NCBI GenBank assembly: GCA_036873135.1
Contig: JAPTYO010000059.1
Location: 10,285,066-10,349,065, forward strand
DNA from: Clarkia xantiana subsp. parviflora
Lineage: Eukaryota > Streptophyta > Magnoliopsida > Myrtales > Onagraceae
Direction of reading: 5' to 3'
DNA length: 64,000 bases
Shown: positions 36,263-47,607 of the stretch, piece after piece
Layout: each line of letters begins with the position of its first letter
Numbering within the stretch: the stretch's first letter is position 1
Program-made: the position numbers and the translations under genes
Notes under the pieces: model-generated
What the model was told of the DNA's origin: nothing
The model's database searches: none
The model's input: the letters and a program-made list of their open reading frames with translations, nothing else

Positions 36263-36396
36263 TAGACAAATGCCAACACTGAAATGCCAAGAAAAGTAGA
36301 GTTGGAGGCTGAAAATAGAGGTTTGACTCAACTTAGAGATATGTTCTCATATCTACTTATTGTTAAATCTAGTTAGCCTTATTTTGAAACGGAGCA

Positions 36397-36663
36397 TTGA
36401 CAAGGTTGGCGAAAACTGAATTTTTTTTCTTAATTGGAGAGAACATGCATGCAGACGAGCACCTCGAAACATGGGTGAAAGCGTCGGGTTTGCTCGAGGG
36501 ACCGAAAAACACGTCCCCGACCATAATCTCACCCCAGCAGTACCAAAAACAATTCCGACAAGCAATGACTACGTACTTTCTCATGGTTCCCGACCAATGG
36601 TCGCCTTCGGCTCACAATCCGAGTAAAGAATTTGTAAAAATAATTGATTGCATGCTGATTCTA
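36397..36663 (+). other. Possible orphan coding exon, family not recognised
   Basis: A frame of 89 residues has ordinary protein composition rather than the low-complexity look of the surrounding DNA, with blocks such as HLETWVKASGLLEGPKN, SPQQYQKQFRQAM and FLMVPDQW. GC content rises locally. A plausible acceptor CATGCAG lies at 36449-36455, so the coding part may begin there as an exon. No partner exons, start context or promoter were found, and I do not recognise the family. It may be a gene fragment left by a transposon. Confidence 0.35.
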
Positions 36664-36666
36664 TGA

Positions 36667-37874
36667 GCCTATGATACAAGTTAATATTACCGTTGTATTG
36701 TTCATTAGAATTTAATTAAGTTGACATAATTTTAATTATTTTTAAATATACGTGTAGTATATTGCAAAATGATGATGTTAGATATAAAGAGTGAAGAATG
36801 CATGGCAATATGATGTTGGAAATGTTTAGGTATAAACAATTTTGTATATAAGATTTGGTGAGGGTTGAGTCTTGTGGAGTGACTCGACCTTGAAGACATT
36901 GTTATAACCCCCACGTTAATTAGGATACACTATAAATGGGTAATAAGGTTCAGAGCAATACACTATGAATGAGTAATAAAAATTACATATTTCTTGATTA
37001 TAATAGTGATAATATTTTGGGTGAATGTTAAAATTTATTTTAGTGTCTGGAATTTGAAATGTTAAAATGGATAGTCTCAGGTTTCATTTTTTTGTTGAAA
37101 TTGAGTGTCTCCGTGCGTATTTTCCTCTCCCTTCAGTTATTTTTGTTAATCCACTCATAATCCACCACTCTTTACTTTTCACAAAGTCGTCAAATTTCCT
37201 CCAAAACTTGAACAAAAAAAAAAGGTTTTCGACAGAGTGGTGTGGAGCAATTTCCAGCGACAACGTACTGAGATTTACTTGCGCGGATGTGACCAACTTC
37301 TTAGGTGACTGTCCCGGCAAGGTGACGAAAATAAAGCGTGCATGAGATGTTGAATTTGACAGTTAGTTTCATCGGGATTGACTTCTTTAAAGTAATCCAT
37401 CGAGACACAAAATTACAACATTGGTGAAAGTTCATACATAACATTATATCATTTCATCTCTTTTCATTCACATTATATCCAGCCGAATAATGTATACCAC
37501 TTTTATATTCAAATAATAATATATCATTCTGTATTCCTATCTGAACAAAATGTGCCATAAGAGTCCCACCCGTAGAGTAGGTAAAAATGAGTTAAAGTAG
37601 AACCACATAAAATCCCAATGTCATTTTTTTTAAATCTCTGTCTATCTATCTCTGGTTAATTACACCAATCCCACCAATAAACTTCAGTCATCTCGTCAGT
37701 CCTTCGAGTTTATCCAACCCTGAAATAAACCACAACATAATACCAACAGAAACGTGTGCTTAAATTAATTCTAAGATACCTGATTCTTCTCCCACTTAAT
37801 TAAACTTTAGACTTGGACACCTTGCTTTATATATATATATATGGAATAACAATTATTGAAGAATGTGAGATAAC
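36667..37874. other. AT-rich intergenic DNA
   Basis: Nothing with clear coding potential. A segment around 37020-37380 has one moderately long frame (37067-37345) without recognised motifs. It resembles one arm of the foldback family only weakly (GTGTCTGGAATTTGAAATG, AGTCTCAGGTTTC, GTGTCTCCGT). Confidence 0.45.
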
Positions 37875-38050
37875 TGTTGAGTTTGTCTAGAATTAGTTGG
37901 TTAGGTCCACTAAGCAATTTAGCCCGTTAGCTATTTTGGGTAATATATATATCGGTAAAGATTATATATAGATAAGTTTAATTGATATATATATGTATTA
38001 GTGTGTCGGTGGATTTTTGGTTAGATATATATATTATGTATGTCGGCTGT

Positions 38051-38104
<54 letters not shown>

Positions 38105-38454
38105 CATAGGTTAGACCAAAAAGTAGAGAGAGCCGTAAATTAGTAGTCTTCCTAGGGTTTTGGTAAATCAACAGAAGTAGACGTGAGGTCTGTGTAAAGG
38201 GTTTGGTGCGTGAGTGCTTCGGTGAGACGAGTGTTTTGTTTAGAGCGTTGTGTAATAGGTCTCTACATGTATTGTGAGAGTGAGTGCTCTATGTGGTATC
38301 GTCTTGTAACCCTCCGGTGTTGATTGTGCTAGTGAAGTGGTGCTCCTCCTTTGCCCGTGGACGTAGGTCGCGTTGACCGAACCACGTTAAATCTTGTGTT
38401 CTTTATTGCTTTCTTTTAATCCGTTTGTGAGTGTTGAGAGAATCGATCCTAACA
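37875..38454 (+). repeat. 5' LTR of the young copia-type element (580 bp)
   Basis: Starts TGTTGAGTTTGTCTAG and ends CGATCCTAACA. It carries a TA microsatellite of about 45 bases (38057-38101), longer than in the 3' LTR. Downstream of position 38101 it is identical to the 3' LTR as far as I can see. Confidence 0.95.
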
Positions 38455-38495
38455 ACTGGTATCAGAGCTAAGGAGATTCAACACGATCACTGAAG

Positions 38496-40172
38496 ATGGA
38501 GTTGTCGAAGGCTGGAATAGAGAAGTTCGATGGAAACGATTTTGGTTTCTGGAAGATGCAGATTGAAGATTATTTGTACCAGAAGAATCTGTACGAACCC
38601 TTGTCTGGGGAGAAACCGGAATCCATGACGGAGCAACAGTGGAAACTCAAGGATCGACAAGCCCTGGGGCTGATCCGGTTGTGCTTGTCCAGGAACGTTG
38701 CGTTCAACATCGTCAAGGAAACATCGACGGCAGGCGTGTTAAAAGCGTTGGCAAACATGTACGAGAAACCATCGGCGATGAACAAGGTATATCTGATGCG
38801 TAGATTGTTCAATTTACAGATGGTTGAAGGTGGTTCTGTTGCTGAACATATTAATGCCTTTAATATGATTGTGTCGCAACTGAGTTCTGTTGAGATTAAT
38901 TTTGAGGATGAGATTAAAGCTTTGATTTTGTTGTCATCTCTGCCCGAGTCGTGGGATACTATTGTTTCCGCAGTTAGTAGTTCCCGTGGATCTGAGAAGC
39001 TGAAGTTTGATGAAATCCGAGATGTTGTTCTTAGCGAAAGCATTCGCAAAAGAGAAATTGTTGAGTTATCAGGAAGTGCTTTCAGTGTTGACAGAAGGGG
39101 GAGAAGTAAATCAAAGGGTTCGAATCAGCATGGACACTCAAAATCAAGAAACAGAGGAATACCACGAGGATCATGTTGGAATTGTGGTGAAGAAGGCCAC
39201 TATCGATCTGATTGTCCGAAGTCAAATAAGAAGAATCACGAACCTGGCAATGATAGTGATTCTGTGAATTCAGCAGAAGACATTGGGGACGTGTTAACCC
39301 TCAGTGTGGACAGCTCACTTGAATCCTGGATTGTGGATTCTGGAGCGTCGTTTCATTCGTCTCCGAGCAAGAAGTTGTTCCGAAATTTCAAGTCAGGAAA
39401 GTTTGGAAAAGTGTATCTTGCTGACAACAAGGTGTTGGAGATCGAAGGAAGGGGGAATGTCTGCATTCACAGTCCAGCAGGAAATCAGTGGACATAGGAA
39501 GATGTCAGGTACATTCCTGGTCTCAAGAAGAATCTGATCTCGGTTGGTCAGTTGGATCGCACAGGTTATGCAGCAGAGTTTGAGAATGGTTCGTGGAAGA
39601 TTAAGAAGGGTGCTATGGTTGTAGCACGGGGCCTTAAATCTGGAACCTTGTACACCACTGAAGGGTGTGTAAACGCGGCTGCTATTGAGAAGAGTGCATC
39701 CAGACAGATGAGCGTTAAAGGAATGAAGATGCTGGTGAAGAAAGAAGCTTTAGAGGGCCCGAAGTGTGTTGACGTGGGACTCAGTGAAAGCTGTGTTATG
39801 GGGAAGAAGAAACGAGTCAGTTTCGCGAAGACCCCAAGGGAGCCAGAGGTAAAACCGGTAACACCTGAGCAGGTGTTGAGGAGATCATCCAAGACTGTTA
39901 GACCACCAGATAGGTATTCACCTTCGTTACACTATCTGTTGTCGACGGATGATGATATGGGAAGACATAGTGTCTTGAAGAAGGTGGAGTTGGATGTTGG
40001 TTGCTTTTCAGGTCAGAAAGAGCAAGTTGTTTCTACTCCAGATCGGTTAGTCCGGGACAGGGACAGGAAACTGGTCAAGTTTGAAGACTTGGAGGCATGT
40101 TGCCTCAGTGTAGCGAAAGCTGAGACCGAGCAACGTTTGAGCTCGGTTAGGATCTCGCGGAGATCGGGTTAG
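38496..40172 (+). pseudogene. Ty1/copia gag-protease with truncated, rejoined integrase ends
   Basis: One frame of 558 codons runs from ATG 38496 to the stop at 40170-40172 and is broken once by a TAG at 39495-39497. The first 333 residues hold a UBN2-type gag (starting KFDGNDFGFWKMQIEDYL), a CCHC knuckle (CWNCGEEGHYRSDC, about residues 228-241) and the protease active site WIVDSGASFH (about 278-287). After the stop come VRYIPGLKKNLISVGQL and a GAG-pre-integrase remnant (CVMGKKKRVSF). These are fused to a block that in relatives lies after integrase (RRSSKTVRPPDRYSPSLHYL). The catalytic integrase core is missing, so the frame is an internal-deletion product. Whether the TAG is read through or simply stops translation cannot be told. 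Confidence 0.88.
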
Positions 40173-40289
40173 GCCCGTCGGGGGCCTTGGCAAAGGAGGT
40201 AGCGGACCATGGAGCACGCTAGCAAGGTGGAGCTATGAAGAATACAAGTTAAGGTGGAGCCTTGGAGAATTCAAGACAAAGGTGGAGAT

Positions 40290-40865
40290 TGTTGAGTTTG
40301 TCTAGAATTAGTTGGTTAGGTCCACTAAGCAATTTAGCCCGTTAGCTATTTTGGGTAATATATATATCGGTAAAGATTATATATAGTTAAGGTTATATAT
40401 AGATAAGTTTAATTGATATATATATATGTATTAGTGTGGCGGTGGATTTTTGGTTAGATATATATATTATGTATGTCGGCTGTGGACATATATATATATA
40501 TATATATATATTAGACATAGGTTAGACCAAAAAGTAGAGAGAGCCGTAAATTAGTAGTCTTCCTAGGGTTTTGGTAAATCAACAGAAGTAGACGTGAGGT
40601 CTGTGTAAAGGGTTTGGTGCGTGAGTGCTTCGGTGAGACGAGTGTTTTGTTTAGAGCGTTGTGTAATAGGTCTCTACATGTATTGTGAGAGTGAGTGCTC
40701 TATGTGGTATCGTCTTGTAACCCTCCGGTGTTGATTGTGCTAGTGAAGTGGTGCTCCTCCTTTGCCCGTGGACGTAGGTCGCGTTGACCGAACCACGTTA
40801 AATCTTGTGTTCTTTATTGCTTTCTTTTAATCCGTTTGTGAGTGTTGAGAGAATCGATCCTAACA
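40290..40865 (+). repeat. 3' LTR of the young copia-type element (576 bp)
   Basis: Same ends as the 5' LTR. It has an extra ATATATAGTTAAGGTT copy near 40380-40400 and a shorter TA run (about 27 bases). The target duplication ATAAC follows directly. Confidence 0.95.
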
Positions 40866-43082
40866 ATAACATGATGATTGATGATGCAAATAAATTATTG
40901 CAAAAGAGAGTGGTTACAGAAGATAGGCAAACAGATTAGTCACACACTACCCAAAATCTCTACCACATACATTTTATGAATCTGCATGATCTCAGGAAGA
41001 ACATGACGACAAGTTATATATTCATAAACTATTATTTGAATGGCAGGATATTGCATTAAATCAAATTATTTAGCAAACCTTAAGAATTTGAAAGCTAATG
41101 ATTTATTTTATCTACTAAACCAAAATCAAAATAATATCTATATTATTTATATATATAAAAGATTGTTTTCACAATTTCAAACGGAGAGTATAAATAATAG
41201 ATTTCTTTTTAAGGATGTGTCTTCAACGAACACAGTTCATTCTTGAAAATATAGCTCGCTTTATGATCAATTGGTCTAGTTAGTAATTATGGTAACAATA
41301 TCTAGACTTTATAAGCTAATATTTTAACATTGTCAAGGAATATTCTCTAGAATGAGAGGTAATATAAATATGGGTTTCAAGGGAGGAGAGATAAAAAGGA
41401 TGGTGGAAAGAAGGCAAGAAAAAGGCAACAGCTTTTACCTTTCGGGGGGGGTGAAGTGCATGTGACCTAACTAGTCCACGCGGCTCTCTTAGTACCAAAC
41501 CCTAGCTAAGCTAAGCTAAGCTAAGCTAAGCTCAGCTCTTAAAATCGAAATCAATTTAGGGATTTGTATCCAAAAAGGATGGTGGGCCAATATTGGCACT
41601 CAACTATATATATTGTGGGTGGCTATTTTAGTTACTGCTTACCAAGTTTGTGCTTTGCCACTCATCCAAAAAGTGCAAACCCTAATTTCAAAAGCTACAA
41701 TCATTTCCTCCTATATGTATGTATGCATATGCCGGCAGGCATTTTGGGTGGATTTCTTACTCACCTCTCTTAGTTGGGTAAACCTTTAATTTAATGTCTA
41801 TCCCTATCCCTATCCTTTGCAAATTACAATTTGACATCATCCCTTTCGTCACCTACATACAAACAAAGCTCCTCAGTTTTCATTACCCCTTAATTATAAA
41901 GGATCAAATATCAGTATTTTTATAAATTAACACATTTATTTCATTAATGAACCAATATCTAATCTAAATAACTATAATTCTGACTTATTATATTGAATAA
42001 TAACACATGAAGAAACATGTAATTCTAAAGTTTAAAATCAATTCTACATCTTATTATTGGGCTACATGGCATTAACAACGATTTTTTGTTTTACAATACA
42101 TAAAAAAAAATTCAACATCAATAAATAATATATTTATTTAATTTTACCATCTATAAATATATGTATATCTATTACCTTTATTTATATCTACAATTATCTG
42201 ATTTCGAATGTCATAGTAAAAAAAATGTACAAATGTTTAATCTAATTCACGTTAGATTTTTTAATATGAAAATAGATGCAACTCAAATGAGTTTTCTAAT
42301 GCTATATAATATTATATATTTCTAATTTATAAACACTATAATAATAAATAAATTAAAAAGGAGGTGTATATTTTTTTAATATTATTAATTTTAAACAAAG
42401 TTTTGTATACCAATCAATTGCATTATAACATATGTTTTATTAAGTGAAATTCCGTGCAACTCAAGGATGAAAGATTAGTTATAAAGCAAATTAGTATTAA
42501 TCTGTATAAGATTCAAGATATTATAAATACAGAAATCAGTTCGTGCACCCAAACTAAGAGGATTGGACAAGGCATGAAGACAAATTAAGAAAAACATACA
42601 ACTCATAAAGTGCTAGTGCCAAAACACGTGTGCCCTTTATAGTGACAGACCACTACGGAAGGCTCCATTTATTTTCTAATAATTAATCAATTAAACCCTA
42701 ATAGATTCCAATGTTGTAAACCCTAATTAACGATCGAGCCTTTATACATGTCCGACTCTTTTTGAGCTAAAAGAGACTAGGAGTTGCACTGATCATCTAG
42801 CTCATTTTTGACCATATATAATAACTACTCACTGTCATTCATTCAACCCGCGCATTGTATGAAATTTGAAATAATATTTAATGTTATAAACTCTATAACT
42901 TGTATAGAAATTAATAAGGTGTTTCATAACAATGGTATCAAAAATAAATATATTTATTTGATCAAACTATAGATGATGCTTTAGATTATATACTTGGTGG
43001 CAAAAGAAAACTTTAGATAATACTTATATATCATTATTATTGGCATACATTATATACATTTTTGCATGATAATATTGTAATA
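40866..43082. other. AT-rich intergenic DNA
   Basis: No supported gene. A (CTAAG)n/(TAAGC)n microsatellite lies at about 41505-41535. Short frames here are spurious. Confidence 0.55.
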
Positions 43083-43420
43083 CACTACAAATAAAAATTA
43101 CGATTACCTACCGCGAGTTTACTTACCGATCCATCAGTCAGGAATGTAATACCGTATCATGACCGATTTATGTCCGATTTGATGAGAAAAAAAGGCTAGT
43201 TACCGAACACTGGCCGATTTTCCTTACCAATTTTGCAAGTCAGGAAGAGGTTATTTGAGTTGATGATGACCGACCGAAAATTGACATACCGAGTCTGGTC
43301 GGAGAAACTCACACCTTTTTCTGACCGATTTCATACGCTCGACCCATAAAAAATACGATAATTCACTTCAAAACGTTTTTCATACCGAAATTTATACACA
43401 TTGGAGACTTCGTTGTTCAA
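43083..43420 (+). mobile_element. CACTA transposon terminus
   Basis: Begins CACTACAAATAAAAATTACG, the En/Spm-type terminal repeat. It is followed by at least eight ACCGA or CCGATT motifs in both orientations (43125-43395), as in CACTA subterminal regions. The matching right end (TTTTTGTAGTG) was not found before 44350, so the element is truncated or its right half was lost to the later LTR insertions. Confidence 0.65.
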
Positions 43421-43962
43421 TGTGTGTGTGTTTACTGCTTTTGCTGACACATCTACCAGGTTTGTCGACATAGTAAAAGTAAAACAAAAAAAACAATAAC
43501 TATTTTTGTTTATTCAAGATTTAGTATAACCTAAACGTTGTGCAAAATCCTAAAGCAATTAGCTGTCTCTGCATTCTTTAACCCAAGAACATCATCCAGC
43601 AAAACCTTCCATTACCTCCTTGCACAGCGCCGTCAACGCGGAGTCGCTGAAATGTCTACCAGTTGTCTACGACCCGTCTACACAGTAAGCCACTCGTTCC
43701 CTGAAACCTATGTAGGTTTTTGTTAATCTTGTTCGACAGCCAAATGTGTAAAAACTTCCCCCCGTTATGCATGTTCATTAGAGATGACTACAAGAATAAA
43801 TTGGTAAGTACTTAATGAATGTACTTTTTTGTTATCTAATACATTTATACATTGTTAAAATATGTTTAGGGATACATGATCATAAAGAAATGTCGACGCA
43901 TTCAATTGTAGATATTGCCAAGAGAAATATATTGCATGGTCATACATGGTCGATAAAAACAG

Positions 43963-44142
43963 CGTTTGGAGTATATGGTGAGAGATTTTCACGGTGGTTA
44001 TATTTGGGTAGTGAAATTGGAACAAAAGCGAGACTTCCACAATAAGATCACTTATTGCAGCTTCAACGATGGTTGGGGACAGTTTGCACAAGATTTGTGC
44101 CTAATGACGGGAGATACGATCGTCTTCAAATTGGTGGAATAA
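43963..44142 (+). pseudogene. B3 DNA-binding-domain exon or gene fragment
   Basis: After an acceptor-like AAAACAG, the frame reads a short B3 (REM-like) half-domain: GGYIWVVKLEQK, then CSFNDGWGQFAQDLCLMTGD and TIVFKLVE, and stops at TAA 44140-44142. The W-V-K strand, GW..F helix and L..GD..VF end are the C-terminal hallmarks of B3 domains. Upstream exons could not be built with confidence; a possible one lies at 43739-43802 (NFPPLCMFIRDDY). It lies between a CACTA terminus and a gypsy LTR, so it may be a captured or abandoned fragment. Confidence 0.5.
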
Positions 44143-44447
44143 GGTTTGTTCTCACTAGAAGTGTTTAATGAACATTGTTTTCTTAAAGAACTACTTGTGG
44201 ACGTGGAAGACAGTTCATCTGGTTGTTGGGTTACGATTATTAAGGATAAGCTAAAGAGAAGTCGAGACCCCAGAAAGATAAGTCGACGAATATTCACATT
44301 TAGACTGATATGTCAAGAGCAAATGGTCGACGACTATGTAAAAGGATGTCGACTCTCAAGATAATAATCAGAGGATGACGATAAGACCACTCAAAACCTC
44401 TCCCTCTTAAGGTATAAGTCGAGTCGGTAGTCATGCACTACTGAGAA

Positions 44448-44690
44448 ACCCTTCCTCTTAAGGAAGGGGCAGGTGGCGACCTACTTGTCACCTGTTAGCT
44501 AAAGAAACTTTTTCTCTTAAGGAAATGACAGGTGGCGACATGCTTCTGCTGCCATGAAGGAAACCTTCCTCTTAAGGAATGGTGAAGTGGCGACCTGCTT
44601 CAACCGCTAGAGGAAAACCTTCCTAGCTAAGGAAAGATGAGGTGGCGACCTGCTTGTCACCTACTTATACAGACTCCGGAAAGAAACCCT
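44448..44690 (+). repeat. Four stem-loop repeats in the gypsy LTR
   Basis: About four units of 55-65 bp each contain a CCTT(C/T)CTCTTAAGGAA hairpin followed by (A/G)GGTGGCGACCTGCTT. The hairpin is CTTCC-TCTTAA-GGAAG in the best copy. They lie in the U3 part upstream of the TATA box. Confidence 0.75.
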
Positions 44691-44826
44691 CCCAAGAGGG
44701 TAGCCGCCATTTTAAGTCGGTACATTTTCCCTATAAATAGGGAAACACTTTCATTATTTACATAAGCTACATTCATATACTTTTACAGTATTCTATCAAA
44801 TTGCATTACTGACTTAAGCTTCGGAG

Positions 44827-45382
44827 TAGGGCGGAGCAAAAAACCCGAAAAACCTGAATTCCCGATAAACCCGCCCTAACCCGTCCTGAAAAGCCCGTCC
44901 CGAAATTTGGTCCGAGCCCGTATGAGAGGGACTTTTAAACCCAACTAGGGCTATGGCTAGGGAATTTTTTTCAAAAAATCCCGAAAGTCCCAAGTTATTT
45001 ACCCTAATTCAACAATTTACAACTTAAATAATCTAATTATGCTTAAACTACGTGTGCGAACTTAATAAATTTATTTGTAAACTTGATGTATGTGATCGTG
45101 AATTCGATGTATGTGTTGATGAATTCAATGTATGTGTTTGTGAATTTGAATGCTTGAACTTGAATTTGTATTGAGTTAAAAATTAAGGTTTATTTTCATT
45201 CTTAGGTGTAAACTAGGGTTGTCCCTAGCCCGTTCCGAATTTGAAAAGTCCCGACCAAGTAGGGACTTTTTCAGATGCTTAACTTAGGGCTAGGGCTAAG
45301 GAAAGTTGTGAAAAATCCCGAAAATTAGGGATATGGACATTTTCTTGAAAAATCCCGTCCGTTTGTCCCGAGTTCACCCCTA
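44827..45382. mobile_element. hAT-type MITE inside the gypsy LTR (556 bp)
   Basis: Ends TAGGGCGGAGCAAAA and GAGTTCACCCCTA. Flanks CTTCGGAG (44819-44826) and CTTCAAAG (45383-45390) match at 6 of 8. Subterminal TCCCGAAA/TCCCGA motifs sit on both sides of an AT-rich centre. Confidence 0.72.
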
Positions 45383-45597
45383 CTTCAAAGTGGAATCTGG
45401 GGCAAATCCCCAACCCTTTTTCAGGTTCTCGCCTGCCAGACGCTCAAAAGGAGACTAAGCACCCCTCGAGGTCGAGAAAGTTACCTAGAAGAGCAAGTCG
45501 AAGGCAAAACCTCGAAGTCCATTACCAGAAGCCTCAGGCCACGTCATTTTGATCCTAACATTTGGCGCCGTCTGTGGAAACCGGTGATCAAAAAGTC

Positions 45598-47006
45598 ATG
45601 GCTCCCAACAAGAACCTAAAGAAGGTAGCAGCTGTTTTAGGAGAGATGGCAAAATCCCAATCAAATCCTTTCAACTCAAAACAAGTTAGCGGAGAAGAAA
45701 TGAGAGATCCTCCTCACCAAAATAATGGTGAGCATGGGGAGGAACAACATCTCCACCCTGATCCACCTCTAAATACGACAGATCCAGAGGAAGGAGTTGG
45801 GACGACTCCCATCGTCGTCCCCCAAGAAGTAATGGCGGCGTTCATAGCTTTCTGGAATCAATCCTTGAGGGAACCATCCCAAAAGCTAAGGAGCCAGCAC
45901 TCGAGACTTCCCAAAAATATGAAGTGGCCTCCAGCGTAAAGACTGTTGAAACCAATCTTCCAAAGGTGAGGGAGACTCAAAAGGCCCCTGGGGTCGACAC
46001 TCCTACTAAATAATCTGTCCTATTCACCATAGGACAGGTAGAAGAATTGCTGGAAAAGAAGAGACGAGGGGCAAGCGACAGGCTCACAGTACGCGACCAT
46101 ACCTCCCATCCCTTTTTTTAAGAGGCTCTTCGACACTTGAGTTCCTCTGCAAGTTTTCGCGAGAAATATCGACGATTATACCGGTGAAGGAGACCCCATT
46201 CGCCATATCAACGCCCACAACTCTTCACTCCTAGGAAGAGGGGCAACACCAGACCATTATGCAGCTCTCTTCCCGACGAATCTCAAAGAAGAAGCCTCCA
46301 CATGGTTCAATGGCCTTCCCGACAATTCAATAGATTCGTGGGAAGAGCTAAAAACCAAGTTCATAGAGGGGCACATAGGCCAGAGACAACGCCTCAAGAG
46401 CATGGACTTTCTGAATAAAATTGAGCAAGGTCCTGATGAAGCATTGGCCAATTATTATACAAGATATCATAAGATACTCCAGCAGCTGAATGAAGATGCC
46501 ACTAATGGCGAGCTGATAAGGACCTTCTGGAGAAGTCTAAGAGTCCAAAGTCAAGCTCTGAAGATAGCATGGTGATGAAGCCTGTGCGAAAGATTGACGC
46601 CCTTGCCGTCAAAGTTAAGAAGTATATCGACCTAGAAAGGTCGCATGAAAATTCACCGGCAGAACTCAGAAAGCAAACCGTCCCCGCCAAAACAGAGGAA
46701 GCCTCCACCTCACGACCTCAAAAGAAGGAAGATAGGTGAGTTGGAAGCTTCCGACAAGGAAATCGCCAAGGCCAGAGAAGAGATACTAATCCCTACTTGG
46801 CAAGGTATACTCCTCTCACACACAACATCTCGGTGGTGCTTCAAGAAGTGGAGAAACTCAGATTGGATGACCCACCTCCAGTAAGGAAGAGTTCAATGGG
46901 ATCATAAATAAACGACTATTGTCGTTATCACCGAGTTAGGGGACACGACACTAATGAGTGTGTCGCCCTGAAACAAGATATAGAAGCTCTCATTCAAAGG
47001 GGTAAG
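45598..47006 (+). pseudogene. Decayed Ty3/gypsy gag, cut by a copia-type LTR
   Basis: Starts MAPNKNLKKVAAVLGEM and is open to a stop near 45939, then shifts frame. The gag core follows at about 46135-46577, with IDDYTGEGDPIRHINAHN, ALFPTNLKEEASTWFNGLP and ALANYYTRYHKIL, and stops at 46573-46575. After another frame change come YIDLERS and, near 46910-46990, a zinc-binding YCRYHRVRGHDTNECVALK block. The copia-type LTR begins 20-30 bases later. Multiple stops and shifts mean no intact Gag can be made. Confidence 0.85.
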
Positions 47007-47607
47007 TGTTAACATATGGTGATTGGGCGCCATAAATGGAAGCACATTAATATGTATATGTTACCTAAGAAATTGGGTAAGTGTCACATTAAGGAAATTG
47101 GGCCTGACCCAAATCCCAATTGACATGAAAAGCCAAAAAATTGGGACTCCCTTATACACTATAGGCCGGCCGAACTAGGAGAGTGGCAAAGTGGACTTTT
47201 GTCCACTTTGCTCCTCCTATAAATAAGGGGTGTTAGGGTTTTTAATGGGGTAATTCACAATTCCTCCCTAGTGGTGATTTGAGAGAAAAACCCTCCTCCC
47301 TAAAGACTAGTGTTTCGGCCAAACCAATCAAGACACCAAGGGTGTGCCAATTTGCTTTGAGCAGACACTTCGGAGATCCGTCCCTGCCAAGAATTGATCA
47401 GAGGCTTTGCTGTTGAGCTTATACCGCGTAGGGCTTCCTTAACAAGAACCTCTACGGGTTCCGTCCGGTGGATCGAGAACTCCCTCAGCAAGATCTTTGG
47501 ACTACGGAAAAGGTTTTAAGGTATGTGCACATCTTCCGCTGCGTAATTCTGATTATAAGCATGTACATTGTTTATGTTTCCGTAGTATCTAGCCCCGTAA
47601 TTCAACA
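47007..47607 (+). mobile_element. LTR of copia-type element 1 (601 bp)
   Basis: Starts TGTTAACATATGGTGATTGG and ends TTCAACA. A decayed primer site (GTAACAGAGCC, where intact copies have GTATCAGAGCC) follows. TATAAATA lies at 47218-47225, preceded by the palindrome CAAAGTGGAC-TTTT-GTCCACTTTG (47187-47210). It inserted into the gypsy gag; the left flank is GTAAG. Its 3' LTR is not in the window. Confidence 0.85.

Larger units (their letters stand above)
37875..40865 (+). mobile_element. Complete young Ty1/copia-type gag-protease element (2991 bp)
   Basis: Target duplication ATAAC at 37870-37874 and 40866-40870. LTRs at 37875-38454 and 40290-40865 begin TGTTGAGTTTG and end CTAACA. The primer-binding site CTGGTATCAGAGC starts at 38456 and the polypurine tract AAAGGTGGAGAT ends at 40289. 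The LTRs differ by one substitution near 38005, by TA-repeat length, and by one roughly 20-bp duplication, so insertion was recent. The 1.8 kb interior codes gag and protease plus the flanks of integrase; the integrase core, RT and RNase H are absent. It must move with enzymes from another element. Confidence 0.95.
44347..45560 (+). mobile_element. 5' LTR of a gypsy element, split by a hAT MITE
   Basis: Ends GATCCTAACA directly before the primer-binding site TTTGGCGCCGTCTGTGG (45561-45577). A TATA box CCTATAAATAGGG is at 44741-44753. The start is uncertain; TGTCGACTCTC near 44347 is the best candidate. A hAT MITE occupies 44827-45382, so the LTR proper is about 660 bp. No 3' LTR is seen because later elements cut the interior. 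Confidence 0.6.
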
